31,211 nucleotides of DNA, taken from assembly GCA_039029935.1 (NCBI GenBank), contig JBCCFC010000007.1, forward strand, positions 1 to 31,211. The letters are read 5' to 3'. Of the stretch, positions 14,032 through 22,051 are shown piece by piece. A model generated the notes under the pieces. It was given only the letters and a program-made list of their open reading frames with translations. It did not search any database and was not told where the DNA came from. Position 1 is the stretch's first letter. Every line of letters begins with the position of its first letter. The translations under genes were made by a program, and so were the position numbers. Source of the DNA: G039029935 sp039029935 (GTDB taxonomy: Bacteria > Chloroflexota > Anaerolineae > Caldilineales > Caldilineaceae).

Positions 14032-15954
14032 TTAATCTTCAAGTGTGCTAGTGTCACCCTTTTCTTGGCCGAGTACTTCGGCCTTGAGGAGACGACGCAT
14101 GATTTTACCGCTGCGGGTCTTGGGCAGGGTATCCACCAAGTTGATGACGGCTGGGACGGCGATTGGACCGACCTCGCTGCGCACGTGTGCCTTCAACTCG
14201 GCGACCAGTTCATCGCTGCCTTCCACTCCCGCGTTGAGGATGCAGTAGGCGTGGATGACGTTACCACGCAGTTCATCTGGAATACCGATACAGGCGGACT
14301 CGGCCACAGATTCATGGCTGACGAGCGCACTCTCGATTTCGGCTGTACCCAGGCGGTAGCCACTGACCTTGATGACATCATCCATGCGACCAATGATCCA
14401 GAAGTAGCCATCATCATCCTTGCGCGCACTGTCCCCTGTAAAGTACCAGCCCTGCTCGGCAAACTCGGACCAATAGGTGTCCTGATAGCGTTGTGGATCG
14501 CCCCAAACCGTGCGTGCCATGCCCGGCCAAGGTCCTTTGACGACCAAGTAGCCATCTTCGTTTGCATCACAAGAAGAGCCGTCCTCGCGTACCACATCGG
14601 CTTCAATGCCTGTGAAAGGCACGGTTGCACTGCCCGGCTTGAGTGGAACGACGGGCGTTGGCGTAATCATAAAGCCACCCGTCTCGGTCTGCCACCATGT
14701 GTCGATGATGGGGCATTGCTCTTTACCGATAACAGTGTGATACCAACGCCATGCCTCTGGGTTGATGGGTTCACCCACTGTACCCAGAAGACGTAGTGTG
14801 CTGAGGCTGTGCTTGTTGGGCCACTCATCGCCAAAGCGCATCAGGCCACGAATGGCAGTTGGTGCGGTGTAGAGAATGGTGCAGCCGTAGCGGTCTACAA
14901 TTTCCCACCAGCGGTCTGGTGATGGATAGCCTGGTGCGCCTTCGTAGATGATGCTGGTCAGCCCCAACACCAACGGTGAATAGACGATATAGCTGTGTCC
15001 CGTGATCCAGCCGGGGTCCGCAGCACACCACCACACATCGTCCTCTTTGACATCAAAGACATATTTCAACGTGGTCGCTGTGTAGACCTGATAGCCGCCA
15101 CATGTATGCATGACCCCCTTGGGTCTACCTGTGGTTCCACTGGTGTAGAGAATGAACATTGGATCTTCGGCATCCATCTGCTCTGTCTCACAATCGGCAC
15201 TTTGCCCCGCCATTGCTTCGTGCCACCAGACATCACGACCCTCGGTCATGTTGACATCCTGATTGGTCGCTTGGTAGACAATACACGTGGTCGCTGGGCT
15301 GTCCTCACGTGCCAGTGCTTCGTCGGCGATGTCCTTGAGATTGACAGTTTTGCCACGCAGCCATGCCCCGTCACAGGTGATCAGCACCTTGCTGTCGGCA
15401 TCACCAATGCGGTCAGCGAGTGCGGTTGAGCTAAAGCCACCGTAGACCACGCTGTGGATCGCACCGATTTTGACCACGGCCAACATTGCGATGGGTAATT
15501 CCAACACACGCCCCATGTAGATAGTGACCGTATCGCCCTTTTTGACCCCTTGGCTTTTGAGGACATTGGCAAATCGATTGACCTCATCACGCAGTTCGGC
15601 ATAGGTCATTTTCTTGGTCTCACCTGCCTCGCTTTCCCAAATAAAGGCGACCTTATCCTTATTGTCGCCATCGGCGTGACGGTCCAACGCATTGTGGGCG
15701 ATGTTGATTTTACCCCCCAAGAACCATTTGAAGAAGGGTGCATTGCTGTTGTCCATGATGGTTTCATACGGTTGATACCACTCAACCATCTCTTTGGCGC
15801 GCGCATCCCAATAGCTCAGTGGGTCTGCTAGGGCTTCCGCCCGCACATCCATGTAGTTGGGCACATTGGCGTTGGCGATGACCGCCTCGGCTGGGTGATA
15901 CATGGTGCTGCTGAGAGCCGCCGCTACACTGGTTTGATCTTGCATATCGCTCAT
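14032..15954 (-). CDS. acsA: Acetyl-CoA synthetase (acetate-CoA ligase, AMP-forming)
   Basis: A 640-residue cytoplasmic enzyme making acetyl-CoA from acetate, ATP and CoA through acetyl-AMP. The P-loop FILYTSGTTGRPKGVMHT, the aromatic acetate-pocket region TWWQTETGGFMITP, the hinge region YFWIIGRMDDVIKVSGYRLG and the C-terminal PKTRSGKIMRR are all present. K617 corresponds to the lysine that is regulated by acetylation in this family. Length and the N-terminal region (DPLSYWDARAKEMVEWYQPY) match acetyl- rather than longer-chain acyl-CoA synthetases. GGAG lies 8 bases before the ATG. The gene is monocistronic: a long intergenic region lies upstream and a tandem-repeat region immediately downstream. 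An acetate-scavenging role is inferred. Confidence 0.96.
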   Translation of the reverse strand: MSDMQDQTSVAAALSSTMYHPAEAVIANANVPNYMDVRAEALADPLSYWDARAKEMVEWYQPYETIMDNSNAPFFKWFLGGKINIAHNALDRHADGDNKDKVAFIWESEAGETKKMTYAELRDEVNRFANVLKSQGVKKGDTVTIYMGRVLELPIAMLAVVKIGAIHSVVYGGFSSTALADRIGDADSKVLITCDGAWLRGKTVNLKDIADEALAREDSPATTCIVYQATNQDVNMTEGRDVWWHEAMAGQSADCETEQMDAEDPMFILYTSGTTGRPKGVMHTCGGYQVYTATTLKYVFDVKEDDVWWCAADPGWITGHSYIVYSPLVLGLTSIIYEGAPGYPSPDRWWEIVDRYGCTILYTAPTAIRGLMRFGDEWPNKHSLSTLRLLGTVGEPINPEAWRWYHTVIGKEQCPIIDTWWQTETGGFMITPTPVVPLKPGSATVPFTGIEADVVREDGSSCDANEDGYLVVKGPWPGMARTVWGDPQRYQDTYWSEFAEQGWYFTGDSARKDDDGYFWIIGRMDDVIKVSGYRLGTAEIESALVSHESVAESACIGIPDELRGNVIHAYCILNAGVEGSDELVAELKAHVRSEVGPIAVPAVINLVDTLPKTRSGKIMRRLLKAEVLGQEKGDTSTLED

Positions 15955-16683
15955 AAATCGTTCTCCTTTGTAACATAGATTTGAAATGAATTGTCTGATT
16001 GTGATTCAGTTTTTCTTATTGTCATTGATTTTGGGTATTGTAATCAAGCACTATAAATATAGCGTTTCACACCATTTTAATGAAATTTAACAATCATTGA
16101 TTTGCGTGTGTTATGTCAAAACAATAAACTGCACTGAGTTGAGATAAGTGGTTTTATCGATGAAACGTTCGATACCACAACTCATTCTTATAATCACTAA
16201 TTTTATTTCTCCAAAAGTTGCTGAGTGTTAATATTATAAGAGAGCAATCAACCCTCCGCCCATATCCTAATCATTGCTTTGACCGCTCATGCCATGAAAT
16301 CTGAATGCTTAAATGATACTATAAAGTAAGCCAATTCTGCTTGTCACACTTCACTTAGAGACTTTGTGAGAAGAGCCTGCTTGTTGATGTTATAAGACAG
16401 ATTTGTTCTCTTAATGCATGTACATTTTTTATCTTTTTGGTAAGAATAGATTCTTGTGTCGTGTTTCTTTATCATTATGCATAAAAATTAGCTAGTTCAA
16501 AAAGATTCGTGCCAATGTTTGCTGTTTTTTGATTTGCTGTTATAGTCTTAAGAAAAACCAGTCAGATGAATGACGCTTTTTTCTTGTAAAGTGAGTATAC
16601 TGATCAAAGTACGTCATTTGGGATGTCGATGTTGGCACGCATTATCTAGACTTCAACGAGGAATTTCAATCAGATTAGGTTAT
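15955..16683. other. Long AT-rich intergenic region between divergent acsA and hybrid kinase genes
   Basis: About 730 bases without a supported gene. It contains the acsA leader, an interrupted hairpin at 16136-16183 (GAGTT/AACTC, GTGGT/ACCAC, ATCG/CGAT) and a candidate kinase promoter at 16519-16546. The hybrid-kinase frame is open from 16570, but its upstream part lacks the features of coding sequence. Both divergent genes probably take their promoters here. Confidence 0.5.
16519..16546 (+). promoter_or_regulatory. Candidate sigma-70 promoter of the first paralogous hybrid kinase
   Basis: TTGCTG (16519-16524) and TATAGT (16541-16546) are separated by 16 bases. The -10 matches at five of six positions and the -35 at three. 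Transcription would start near 16553, about 130 bases before the chosen ATG at 16684. Confidence 0.4.
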
Positions 16684-18756
16684 ATGATTTACAAAAAAGC
16701 TAAGAATCAGTCAAACATTCTTGACGTTACAAAACCTCGTAGTATCTTATCTCTGCTCTTACAAATCCTTGGTTTATTTGTCTTCGCCTCACTATTTGTC
16801 ATCTTACTCATGAGTCTTCTTCTCCAAAATAGACTGACACAACAAAAAGAGAATGTGCAGCGTAGCGAACTTCCCATTCGCGATATTGCGCAGGTGCAAC
16901 GTGAGCTACTACGTCTGACCAATCATATTGAGGGTGGCGTGGAAGAGTTTGACCCAGAGACGTTTGCCCTACATCAGAATCTTGTTTCTAGCCGCCTCAA
17001 CCAGCTACAAACATGGAGCACATTCAAGCATTTACCACCCGAAGGCGCAGAGATTGTCGAAAATTTTGATATTGAGTGGGCAGCTCTTCGGGGTAATCTC
17101 AATCAATGGGGGCAATCCCCCCAGGATGTTGCACTACAAGAAAAAATTTTATCTACGCTTGAGGCGATGGAATACGACATCAATGATGCTATTCGAGTTA
17201 CGCAACATGAGTATAGCGCGTGGATTAAAAACTGGTCGGATATTACCAATGCCTCATTCCGTTTAATGACATCCTTGCTTGGATTTTTTTGCTTACTGCT
17301 AATCTTAAGTACAGTAATCCTCGCTCGCTATCATCAAGAGCGACGCACAAACGAAAAAGTTCTCTTAGAAGCCAAAGAACAGGCTGTATCGGCCAGTGAA
17401 GCCAAAACAAGATTTTTAGCCAACATGAGCCATGAAATTCGTACCCCCATGAATGGCATCATCGGCATGACCGAGCTTGTGCTTGACACGCAACTTCGCA
17501 CAGACCAACGTGATTCGCTGACAATGGTCCGTAGCTCTGCCGAGACATTGTTAGAACTGATCAATGAAATTTTGGATATTTCCAAAGTGGAGTCTGGACA
17601 GTTGATTTTGACAGATGCACCTTTCTCGCTTCATCAGTTGGTTCGAGAGGTGGTTGACATTCTTCAGGTGGAGGCAGACCGCAAGTCGATTACGCTTGAA
17701 ACGTTGATTGAACCCAAAACTCCTGATGTACTGTCTGGTGATGCGACGCGTTTACGTCAGGTACTGATCAATCTTGTGGGCAATGCGATAAAATTTACAG
17801 AGGATGGGCATGTCGCCATCCGCGTAACGCCCATCTCAACCCCACCCGATCCACCCATCTTGGAGATACCTGAGAAGATCATCGTGCAATTTTCCATTCA
17901 AGATACAGGGATTGGCATCCAAACATCCAAGCTGACCAAAATTTTTGAGCCATTTACACAGGCAGATGATTCGACTACACGTATATATGGTGGTACGGGT
18001 CTAGGGTTGGCGATTTCTAAAAGACTTGTCGAGATGATGGGCGGCACAATGTGGGTGGAAAGTGAAGTCGGGGTGGGCAGCACTTTTCATTTCAAGGTCA
18101 ATCTCTTCTATGATAATGCAATGACAGTACAGGCAAATCATCGTTTTAGTGTAAAGACAACAACAATGGATGAAAGGGAATTGGGTGATAGCCAAGTGTT
18201 CACCCGACCAAATATGCATATTCAGATGGCGCATCTCAACCGATCTCAGCATACAAATGAATTACCACAACATACAAAACCGATGGTAGATGTGAGCATA
18301 GCAAGAAAAAAAGAAAGCAATGTAAATCAGACACAAAATGAATCTCCTGAGAATGACGCCCCATCCCAGGCTATACGGGTTCTCGTGGCCGAAGATAACC
18401 CAGTAAACCAGAAGATCATTCACGCTATGTTAAAGAAGAAAGACTATGAGGTGACACTGGTCCATAATGGACAAGAGGTTGTGGATACTTGGCGAGCGAA
18501 CGAATACGATGTGATCTTTATGGATGTTCAGATGCCTATTATGAGCGGTTTAGATGCAACCCGTGCCATTCGAGAACAGGAAATGGATGGCGACCAACCC
18601 GTTACCCATATTCCTATCATTGCCTTGACTGCTCATGCAATGAGGGAAGACCGTGATCGTTGTCTTGCCGCGGGCATGGATGCGTATGTAACAAAACCTT
18701 TCAAATCACAGATGATTATTGACACCTTGGAACAAGTGCTTCAACTGACCACATAA
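16684..18756 (+). CDS. Hybrid sensor histidine kinase, first member of a paralogous pair
   Basis: A kinase of 690 residues. A short cytoplasmic N-terminus, membrane helix 1 (LLLQILGLFVFASLFVILLM), an exported helical domain of about 150 residues and membrane helix 2 (LLGFFCLLLILSTVIL) precede the kinase core without a HAMP domain. The H-box FLANMSHEIRTPMNGIIGM has H250. The ATPase shows the N-box INLVGNAIKF, G1 box DTGIGI and G2 box GGTGLGLAISKRL. A Ser/Thr-rich linker of about 100 residues leads to a receiver: VLVAEDNPVNQ, phospho-acceptor D614 in IFMDVQMPIMSG, and TKPFK. Autophosphorylation followed by intramolecular relay is expected; a separate Hpt protein and output regulator must lie elsewhere. 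Start: the frame is open from 16570, but the ATG at 16684 leaves about 20 residues before helix 1, close to the paralogue at 22052. A weak AGG precedes it. Confidence 0.88.
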   Translation: MIYKKAKNQSNILDVTKPRSILSLLLQILGLFVFASLFVILLMSLLLQNRLTQQKENVQRSELPIRDIAQVQRELLRLTNHIEGGVEEFDPETFALHQNLVSSRLNQLQTWSTFKHLPPEGAEIVENFDIEWAALRGNLNQWGQSPQDVALQEKILSTLEAMEYDINDAIRVTQHEYSAWIKNWSDITNASFRLMTSLLGFFCLLLILSTVILARYHQERRTNEKVLLEAKEQAVSASEAKTRFLANMSHEIRTPMNGIIGMTELVLDTQLRTDQRDSLTMVRSSAETLLELINEILDISKVESGQLILTDAPFSLHQLVREVVDILQVEADRKSITLETLIEPKTPDVLSGDATRLRQVLINLVGNAIKFTEDGHVAIRVTPISTPPDPPILEIPEKIIVQFSIQDTGIGIQTSKLTKIFEPFTQADDSTTRIYGGTGLGLAISKRLVEMMGGTMWVESEVGVGSTFHFKVNLFYDNAMTVQANHRFSVKTTTMDERELGDSQVFTRPNMHIQMAHLNRSQHTNELPQHTKPMVDVSIARKKESNVNQTQNESPENDAPSQAIRVLVAEDNPVNQKIIHAMLKKKDYEVTLVHNGQEVVDTWRANEYDVIFMDVQMPIMSGLDATRAIREQEMDGDQPVTHIPIIALTAHAMREDRDRCLAAGMDAYVTKPFKSQMIIDTLEQVLQLTT

Positions 18757-19171
18757 GCCTATAGGGATAACTGTTTGTCTTCATTGTTTCGTTTCAAACG
18801 CTCTATAAATGACTTTTATAGAATCCATATTGCTTTTTCTGTGATAACTCTTTAAAACCACTAACACCTCAAGAGTACACATATGTAATATGCATAATTT
18901 AAAAAAATGTCTAAAATGGACCTGATGTGACCAAACATGCAGTTTGTATAATTGACAAATTTTTTTGGTCTATATACAATGTTCACCATGCATATTTAGA
19001 AGTAACTCAACTTTTGTTATACGCAAATCCGACGGTCAGCTGGGAGGTCGGTAATCAGTAGGTCGGTGGGTCGGTAATCGGTACAAATAAACTGACCCAC
19101 CGAACACCGGCCCACCGAACACCGGCCCACTGAACACCGGTCCACCGAACACTGGCCCATCTCATCCGCTA
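18757..19171. other. AT-rich intergenic region ending in a tandem-repeat array
   Basis: After the kinase stop come about 270 AT-rich bases in which no gene or clear terminator is seen. The region then turns GC-rich at the repeat array at 19045-19160 and is followed directly by the inverted-repeat element at 19172. Confidence 0.5.
19045..19160. repeat. GGTCGGT-type units followed by about four 15-bp ACCGGCCCACCGAAC units
   Basis: 19045-19083 contains repeated GGTCGGT with GGTAATC spacers. After a short AT stretch, 19091-19159 has a 15-base unit ACCGGCCCACCGAAC repeated about four times with single-base variants. The second block is roughly reverse-complementary to the first (GGTCGGTGGGTC against GACCCACCGAAC). 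Related ACCGACCT units occur at 24444-24483. Confidence 0.8.
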
Positions 19172-19437
19172 AGGCTATTCCACAAAAAAATTACCCATAA
19201 TCCGTTCAGTTAGCACGCCCTCGTGCGGGTTGATTCACGAGTTCGACCCGCACAGTTACAGTGAGTTGGTATTTACCAGTGGTAATACGGCTTGTAACTC
19301 AAAAAGATGAGTTAAAAGGGTCCTCTGGTCAGGCCGCTTATGCAGTATTTTCCAGAGTAATTAGCACGCTTTTTGCCAACTCACTGTAAGCACGAGGCGT
19401 GCTAACTGAACGGGTACTTTATTTTGTGGAATGGCCT
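19172..19437. mobile_element. MITE-like inverted-repeat element, no transposase
   Basis: A 266-base element. The left end 19172-19219 and right end 19396-19437 are imperfect reverse complements: AGGC-ATTCCACAAA, then GTTCAGTTAGCACGCC. Complementarity continues inward (CTCGTGC, then TTACAGTGAGTTGG against CCAACTCACTGTAA). The left arm carries an extra hairpin, GTGCGGGT paired with ACCCGCAC. No ORF of a transposase is present, so it would be non-autonomous. The right end overlaps the stop codon (19436-19438) of the DUF3105 gene. Its ends share sequence with the elements at 10136-10265 and 4730-4817. Confidence 0.7.
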
Positions 19438-20083
19438 AAGATGGTCGATGATGATCAATACCCTCGTAGCGGTCTATAAATGTGCGCAACATATCGGCAT
19501 CAAACTCGTCTAATGTAAGCAGCTTCTGCCATGCAGTTGCTGCAATCAGCGCATTCATGTCTTTGTGTAAGGGCTGGCTGTTGTTTCTGGTCCAATTCGG
19601 GTCGTTGGGTGCCACGGCTACATGACGACCTGCACGAATATAAGGTGAAGCAACCTCTTCAAGTTGCGCAACCAACTCTGGGCAGGCTTCTTCGCATTGG
19701 TAGTAGATGACAACCCCGCCATCCTCTAAATTGTGGACCAACTGCTCATAGCGAACTGGTTCATCTGGCTCTACTTCTCGATAGGGATTGTAAACGCGCC
19801 ACGCGGCAATACCGCTATAGTGTGGTCCAGATGTTGGTGGTGTGCTGTTGTACTCAATGGGCGATGCACTGCCAAAGTCGATATGCGAGTTGCCTTGGCT
19901 CGCAAAACTTTCTTCGCCAGTGACAGGTGCGCTGCCGCTAATATTTACATAAACCACAAGGCCAATGAGTGCAACAAGCGCAACCCCAAAGCCAATAAAT
20001 AAAAGATTTTGTTGTCGTTTCTTTGCCTGTCTGCGTGAACGTACTTCATCACGAACTGGACGACGACGAGATTTTTTTGCCAT
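19436..20083 (-). CDS. DUF3105 family membrane-anchored protein
   Basis: A 215-residue protein. It has a very basic N-terminus (residues 2-25, rich in Arg/Lys), one membrane helix at about 27-46, and an exported domain with the DUF3105 signatures YNSTPPTSGPHY, RYEQLVHNLEDGGVVIYYQC and a late TAWQKLLTLDEFD. The family is widespread in Actinobacteria, Chloroflexota and Deinococcus, and its function is unknown. The His-rich conserved core suggests metal or cofactor binding, which is inference. AGGT lies 5-6 bases before the ATG. The stop codon (19436-19438) is formed at the edge of the inverted-repeat element, so insertion may have trimmed or replaced the original C-terminus (…IDHHRPS). Confidence 0.8.
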   Translation of the reverse strand: MAKKSRRRPVRDEVRSRRQAKKRQQNLLFIGFGVALVALIGLVVYVNISGSAPVTGEESFASQGNSHIDFGSASPIEYNSTPPTSGPHYSGIAAWRVYNPYREVEPDEPVRYEQLVHNLEDGGVVIYYQCEEACPELVAQLEEVASPYIRAGRHVAVAPNDPNWTRNNSQPLHKDMNALIAATAWQKLLTLDEFDADMLRTFIDRYEGIDHHRPS

Positions 20084-20131
20084 TTTTACCTCAACTATAA
20101 AAACGATTTTAATTAATGATGTAATCGTTCA

Positions 20132-20205
20132 CACCCCTCCCTAACCCTCCCCTGCTAGGGGAGGGAACTGTTCCTCACCCTAACAGGGGAGGTTGGGAGG
20201 GGGTG
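20132..20205. repeat. GC-rich palindromic intergenic repeat
   Basis: CACCCCTCCC-AACC-TCCCCTG at the left pairs with CAGGGGAGGTTGGGAGGGGGTG at the right, giving arms of about 20 bases. A second internal AGGGGAGGG/CCCT set is also present. It lies between the divergent DUF3105 and DUF1624 genes and would form a strong hairpin on either strand. Confidence 0.75.
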
Positions 20206-20332
20206 AATAATTATGTAGCAATAACTGCATAACCGCTATAGACGACTCCTTAAAATGAACTATCCATCAAATGTCCATGATGGGTATGTATTTTGTTGGA
20301 TTCGCCATAGACTATTAGGAATTAAACTATTT

Positions 20333-21199
20333 ATGAACCATGCGAAACAAGCACGCCTATGGGAAATTGATTCCATGCGTGGTGTTGTTATTATTACAAT
20401 GACCATTTTCCACTTGATGTGGAATTTGTATACCTTTCGAGTACTCCCTGATGTTGTGCTATGGGCTGGTTTTTGGAAATATTTCCAGCGCTTTACAGCC
20501 TGCACCTTTATCTTTTTGGTGGGCGTTTCGCTGACAATCAGCTATCGCCGGGCCATGCAGAAAGCCGCTGAACGGCAGACAGACACACAATCACCGACTG
20601 GTGATATTCATACAAATGCACCCTCGTTATTTTCCAAATTTTTGATGAGAGGGTTCCGTGTTTTTGGCCTTGGCATGATTATCACGATTGTTGTCTCGGT
20701 GGCAGGTATGGGCTATGTCCACTTTGGGGTATTACATCTTATCGGGTTTGCCATCGTTGCTGCCTATCCATTTCTCAGTTTCAAATGGAGCAACCTTGCA
20801 CTCTGGGCCATTTTCCAAGTTGCGGGAAACTTTCTCCAACTAGTTCGTTTTCAGTCTATTGGCCTCTTTTGGCAAGCGACGGGAGAACCTGGCTTACAAG
20901 TCACCAATATTGAGGCCGTTTGGTTCTCTTGGCTGGGGTTGATTCCAACGCAATATTTCCCCAACGATTATTTCCCCATTGTCCCTTGGTTTGGGGTTGT
21001 GTTGTTGGGTGTTTTTGTTGGCAATACCTTTTATGATGAACAAGGACGCAAATTTTTGCTGCCAGATTTCTCAAATATCTACCCGATTCGCTTTTTACGC
21101 TTTCTCGGTCGAAACTCATTGCTCATCTATATGATCCATCAACCAATTCTCTTTGTGCTTCTAGCTCTGCTGGGTATTATTGATGTCGGGTTATATTAA
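20333..21199 (+). CDS. DUF1624 / HGSNAT-like membrane acyltransferase
   Basis: A 288-residue polytopic membrane protein with about seven to eight hydrophobic helices. The N-terminal signature RLWEIDSMRGVVIITMTIFH is that of DUF1624 and of the human lysosomal heparan-alpha-glucosaminide N-acetyltransferase family; H27 sits at the position expected for the acyl-carrying histidine region. Further family features are YFQRFTACTFIFLVGVSLTISYRRA, YVHFGVLHLIG and the C-terminal FLGRNSLLIYMIHQPILF. Transmembrane transfer of an acyl group to a sugar or lipid is the likely role; the substrate is unknown. Start: the frame is open from 20255, but the ATG at 20333, with AGGAA upstream and the signature directly after it, fits the family better. 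It is divergent from the DUF3105 gene. Confidence 0.8.
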   Translation: MNHAKQARLWEIDSMRGVVIITMTIFHLMWNLYTFRVLPDVVLWAGFWKYFQRFTACTFIFLVGVSLTISYRRAMQKAAERQTDTQSPTGDIHTNAPSLFSKFLMRGFRVFGLGMIITIVVSVAGMGYVHFGVLHLIGFAIVAAYPFLSFKWSNLALWAIFQVAGNFLQLVRFQSIGLFWQATGEPGLQVTNIEAVWFSWLGLIPTQYFPNDYFPIVPWFGVVLLGVFVGNTFYDEQGRKFLLPDFSNIYPIRFLRFLGRNSLLIYMIHQPILFVLLALLGIIDVGLY

Positions 21200-21272
21200 C
21201 ATCACACAATGGATGAATTCATGGATACAATTCACTCAGGTTTTCGTTTATACAAGAGTTGGGTCTCATTAA

Positions 21273-21313
21273 ATAAATATACCCCGTGAGATCGATCTCG
21301 ACTGTATATTTAT
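21273..21313. promoter_or_regulatory. Nested 41-base palindrome upstream of the small lipoprotein gene
   Basis: Outer arms ATAAATATA (21273-21281) and TATATTTAT (21305-21313) are perfect reverse complements. Between them lies the perfect 12-base palindrome GAGATCGATCTC (21288-21299). It sits 66 bases before the lipoprotein ATG and 73 after the preceding stop. It may be an operator or a transcript end; there is no T-tract typical of an intrinsic terminator. Confidence 0.5.
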
Positions 21314-21379
21314 ACCATTTGTTATGGCGATTTATACGCAACTCATCAAAACACATAAAATGAAAGATAGGAAGTGATA

Positions 21380-21982
21380 ATGCAATCATCAATCATCAAG
21401 CCTTTTCTATGCTTGACGCTACTACTGTTCGGATTGGTTGGCTGTCTCGCAGCAAGCACCGAACAACCGTTTGAAGATGCCTATACTGTTGTGACAGAGG
21501 CATCTATATCAGCCGACGATGTGCTGCCAAGACCCACTGGGGATGTTATTTTAGTGGTGTCGGGGCAAATCGGAAAGAGCAATTCGGCAGAAAATTCAGA
21601 AACAAAGCTCGTCGAGTTTGACCGTGAATTGGTTGAGTCTTTGGGACTGAGTGAGTTTACGATTCTGGATCCGTTTGAAGAGCGTGAGGTGACGTATCGT
21701 GGTGTACTCGTGCGCGATCTGTTAAACGGACTCCAAGTTGATGCAAGCGCAACAGACATGTTGGCGACAGCTTTAAACGATTACGCCATCACAATTCCGC
21801 TTGAACAGTTTCATGAATATCCGGTGCTGATGGCACTGCAGTCTGATGGTGAATATATGACACCAGACTATCGTGGGCCACTCATGTTTGTCTATCCAAT
21901 GCATCAATATGACTTTGGCAAACTTGATATTCCCTATCGAGATAATTGGATATGGCAAATTAAATCCATCGAGATTCAATAA
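21380..21982 (+). CDS. Small lipoprotein with molybdopterin-oxidoreductase-like (SUOX) fold
   Basis: A 200-residue exported lipoprotein with signal peptide and lipobox LVGC (Cys22). The mature part resembles the small oxidoreductase/molybdopterin-binding-like family: FTILDPFEEREVTYRGVLVRDLL, then TALNDYAITIPLEQFHEYPVLMALQSDGEYM (shown in part) and GPLMFVYPM. The cofactor-coordinating Cys of true sulfite oxidases is not visible in the mature domain, so a binding rather than a catalytic role is likely. Start: GTG-ATA-ATG begins at 21374, and the ATG at 21380 has AGGA about 7 bases before it. The hybrid kinase follows 69 bases later on the same strand. In other bacteria such proteins are often encoded next to sensor kinases or cyclases, which suggests a sensory partner. 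Confidence 0.72.
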   Translation: MQSSIIKPFLCLTLLLFGLVGCLAASTEQPFEDAYTVVTEASISADDVLPRPTGDVILVVSGQIGKSNSAENSETKLVEFDRELVESLGLSEFTILDPFEEREVTYRGVLVRDLLNGLQVDASATDMLATALNDYAITIPLEQFHEYPVLMALQSDGEYMTPDYRGPLMFVYPMHQYDFGKLDIPYRDNWIWQIKSIEIQ

Positions 21983-22051
21983 CGCCATTGGATTAGTGGG
22001 GCAGGTTATCAACTTGGTTGACCAAAACGATGGCCTGTACTCAAAAATAAT

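Noticed and set aside
14017..14796. Long plus-strand open frame (259 codons) opposite acetyl-CoA synthetase
   Set aside because: It lies entirely over the strongly supported minus-strand enzyme, has no family features and no ribosome site; it is a shadow frame.
19172..19437. Insertion sequence
   Set aside because: The element has inverted ends but no transposase ORF and is only 266 bases, so it is at most a non-autonomous element.
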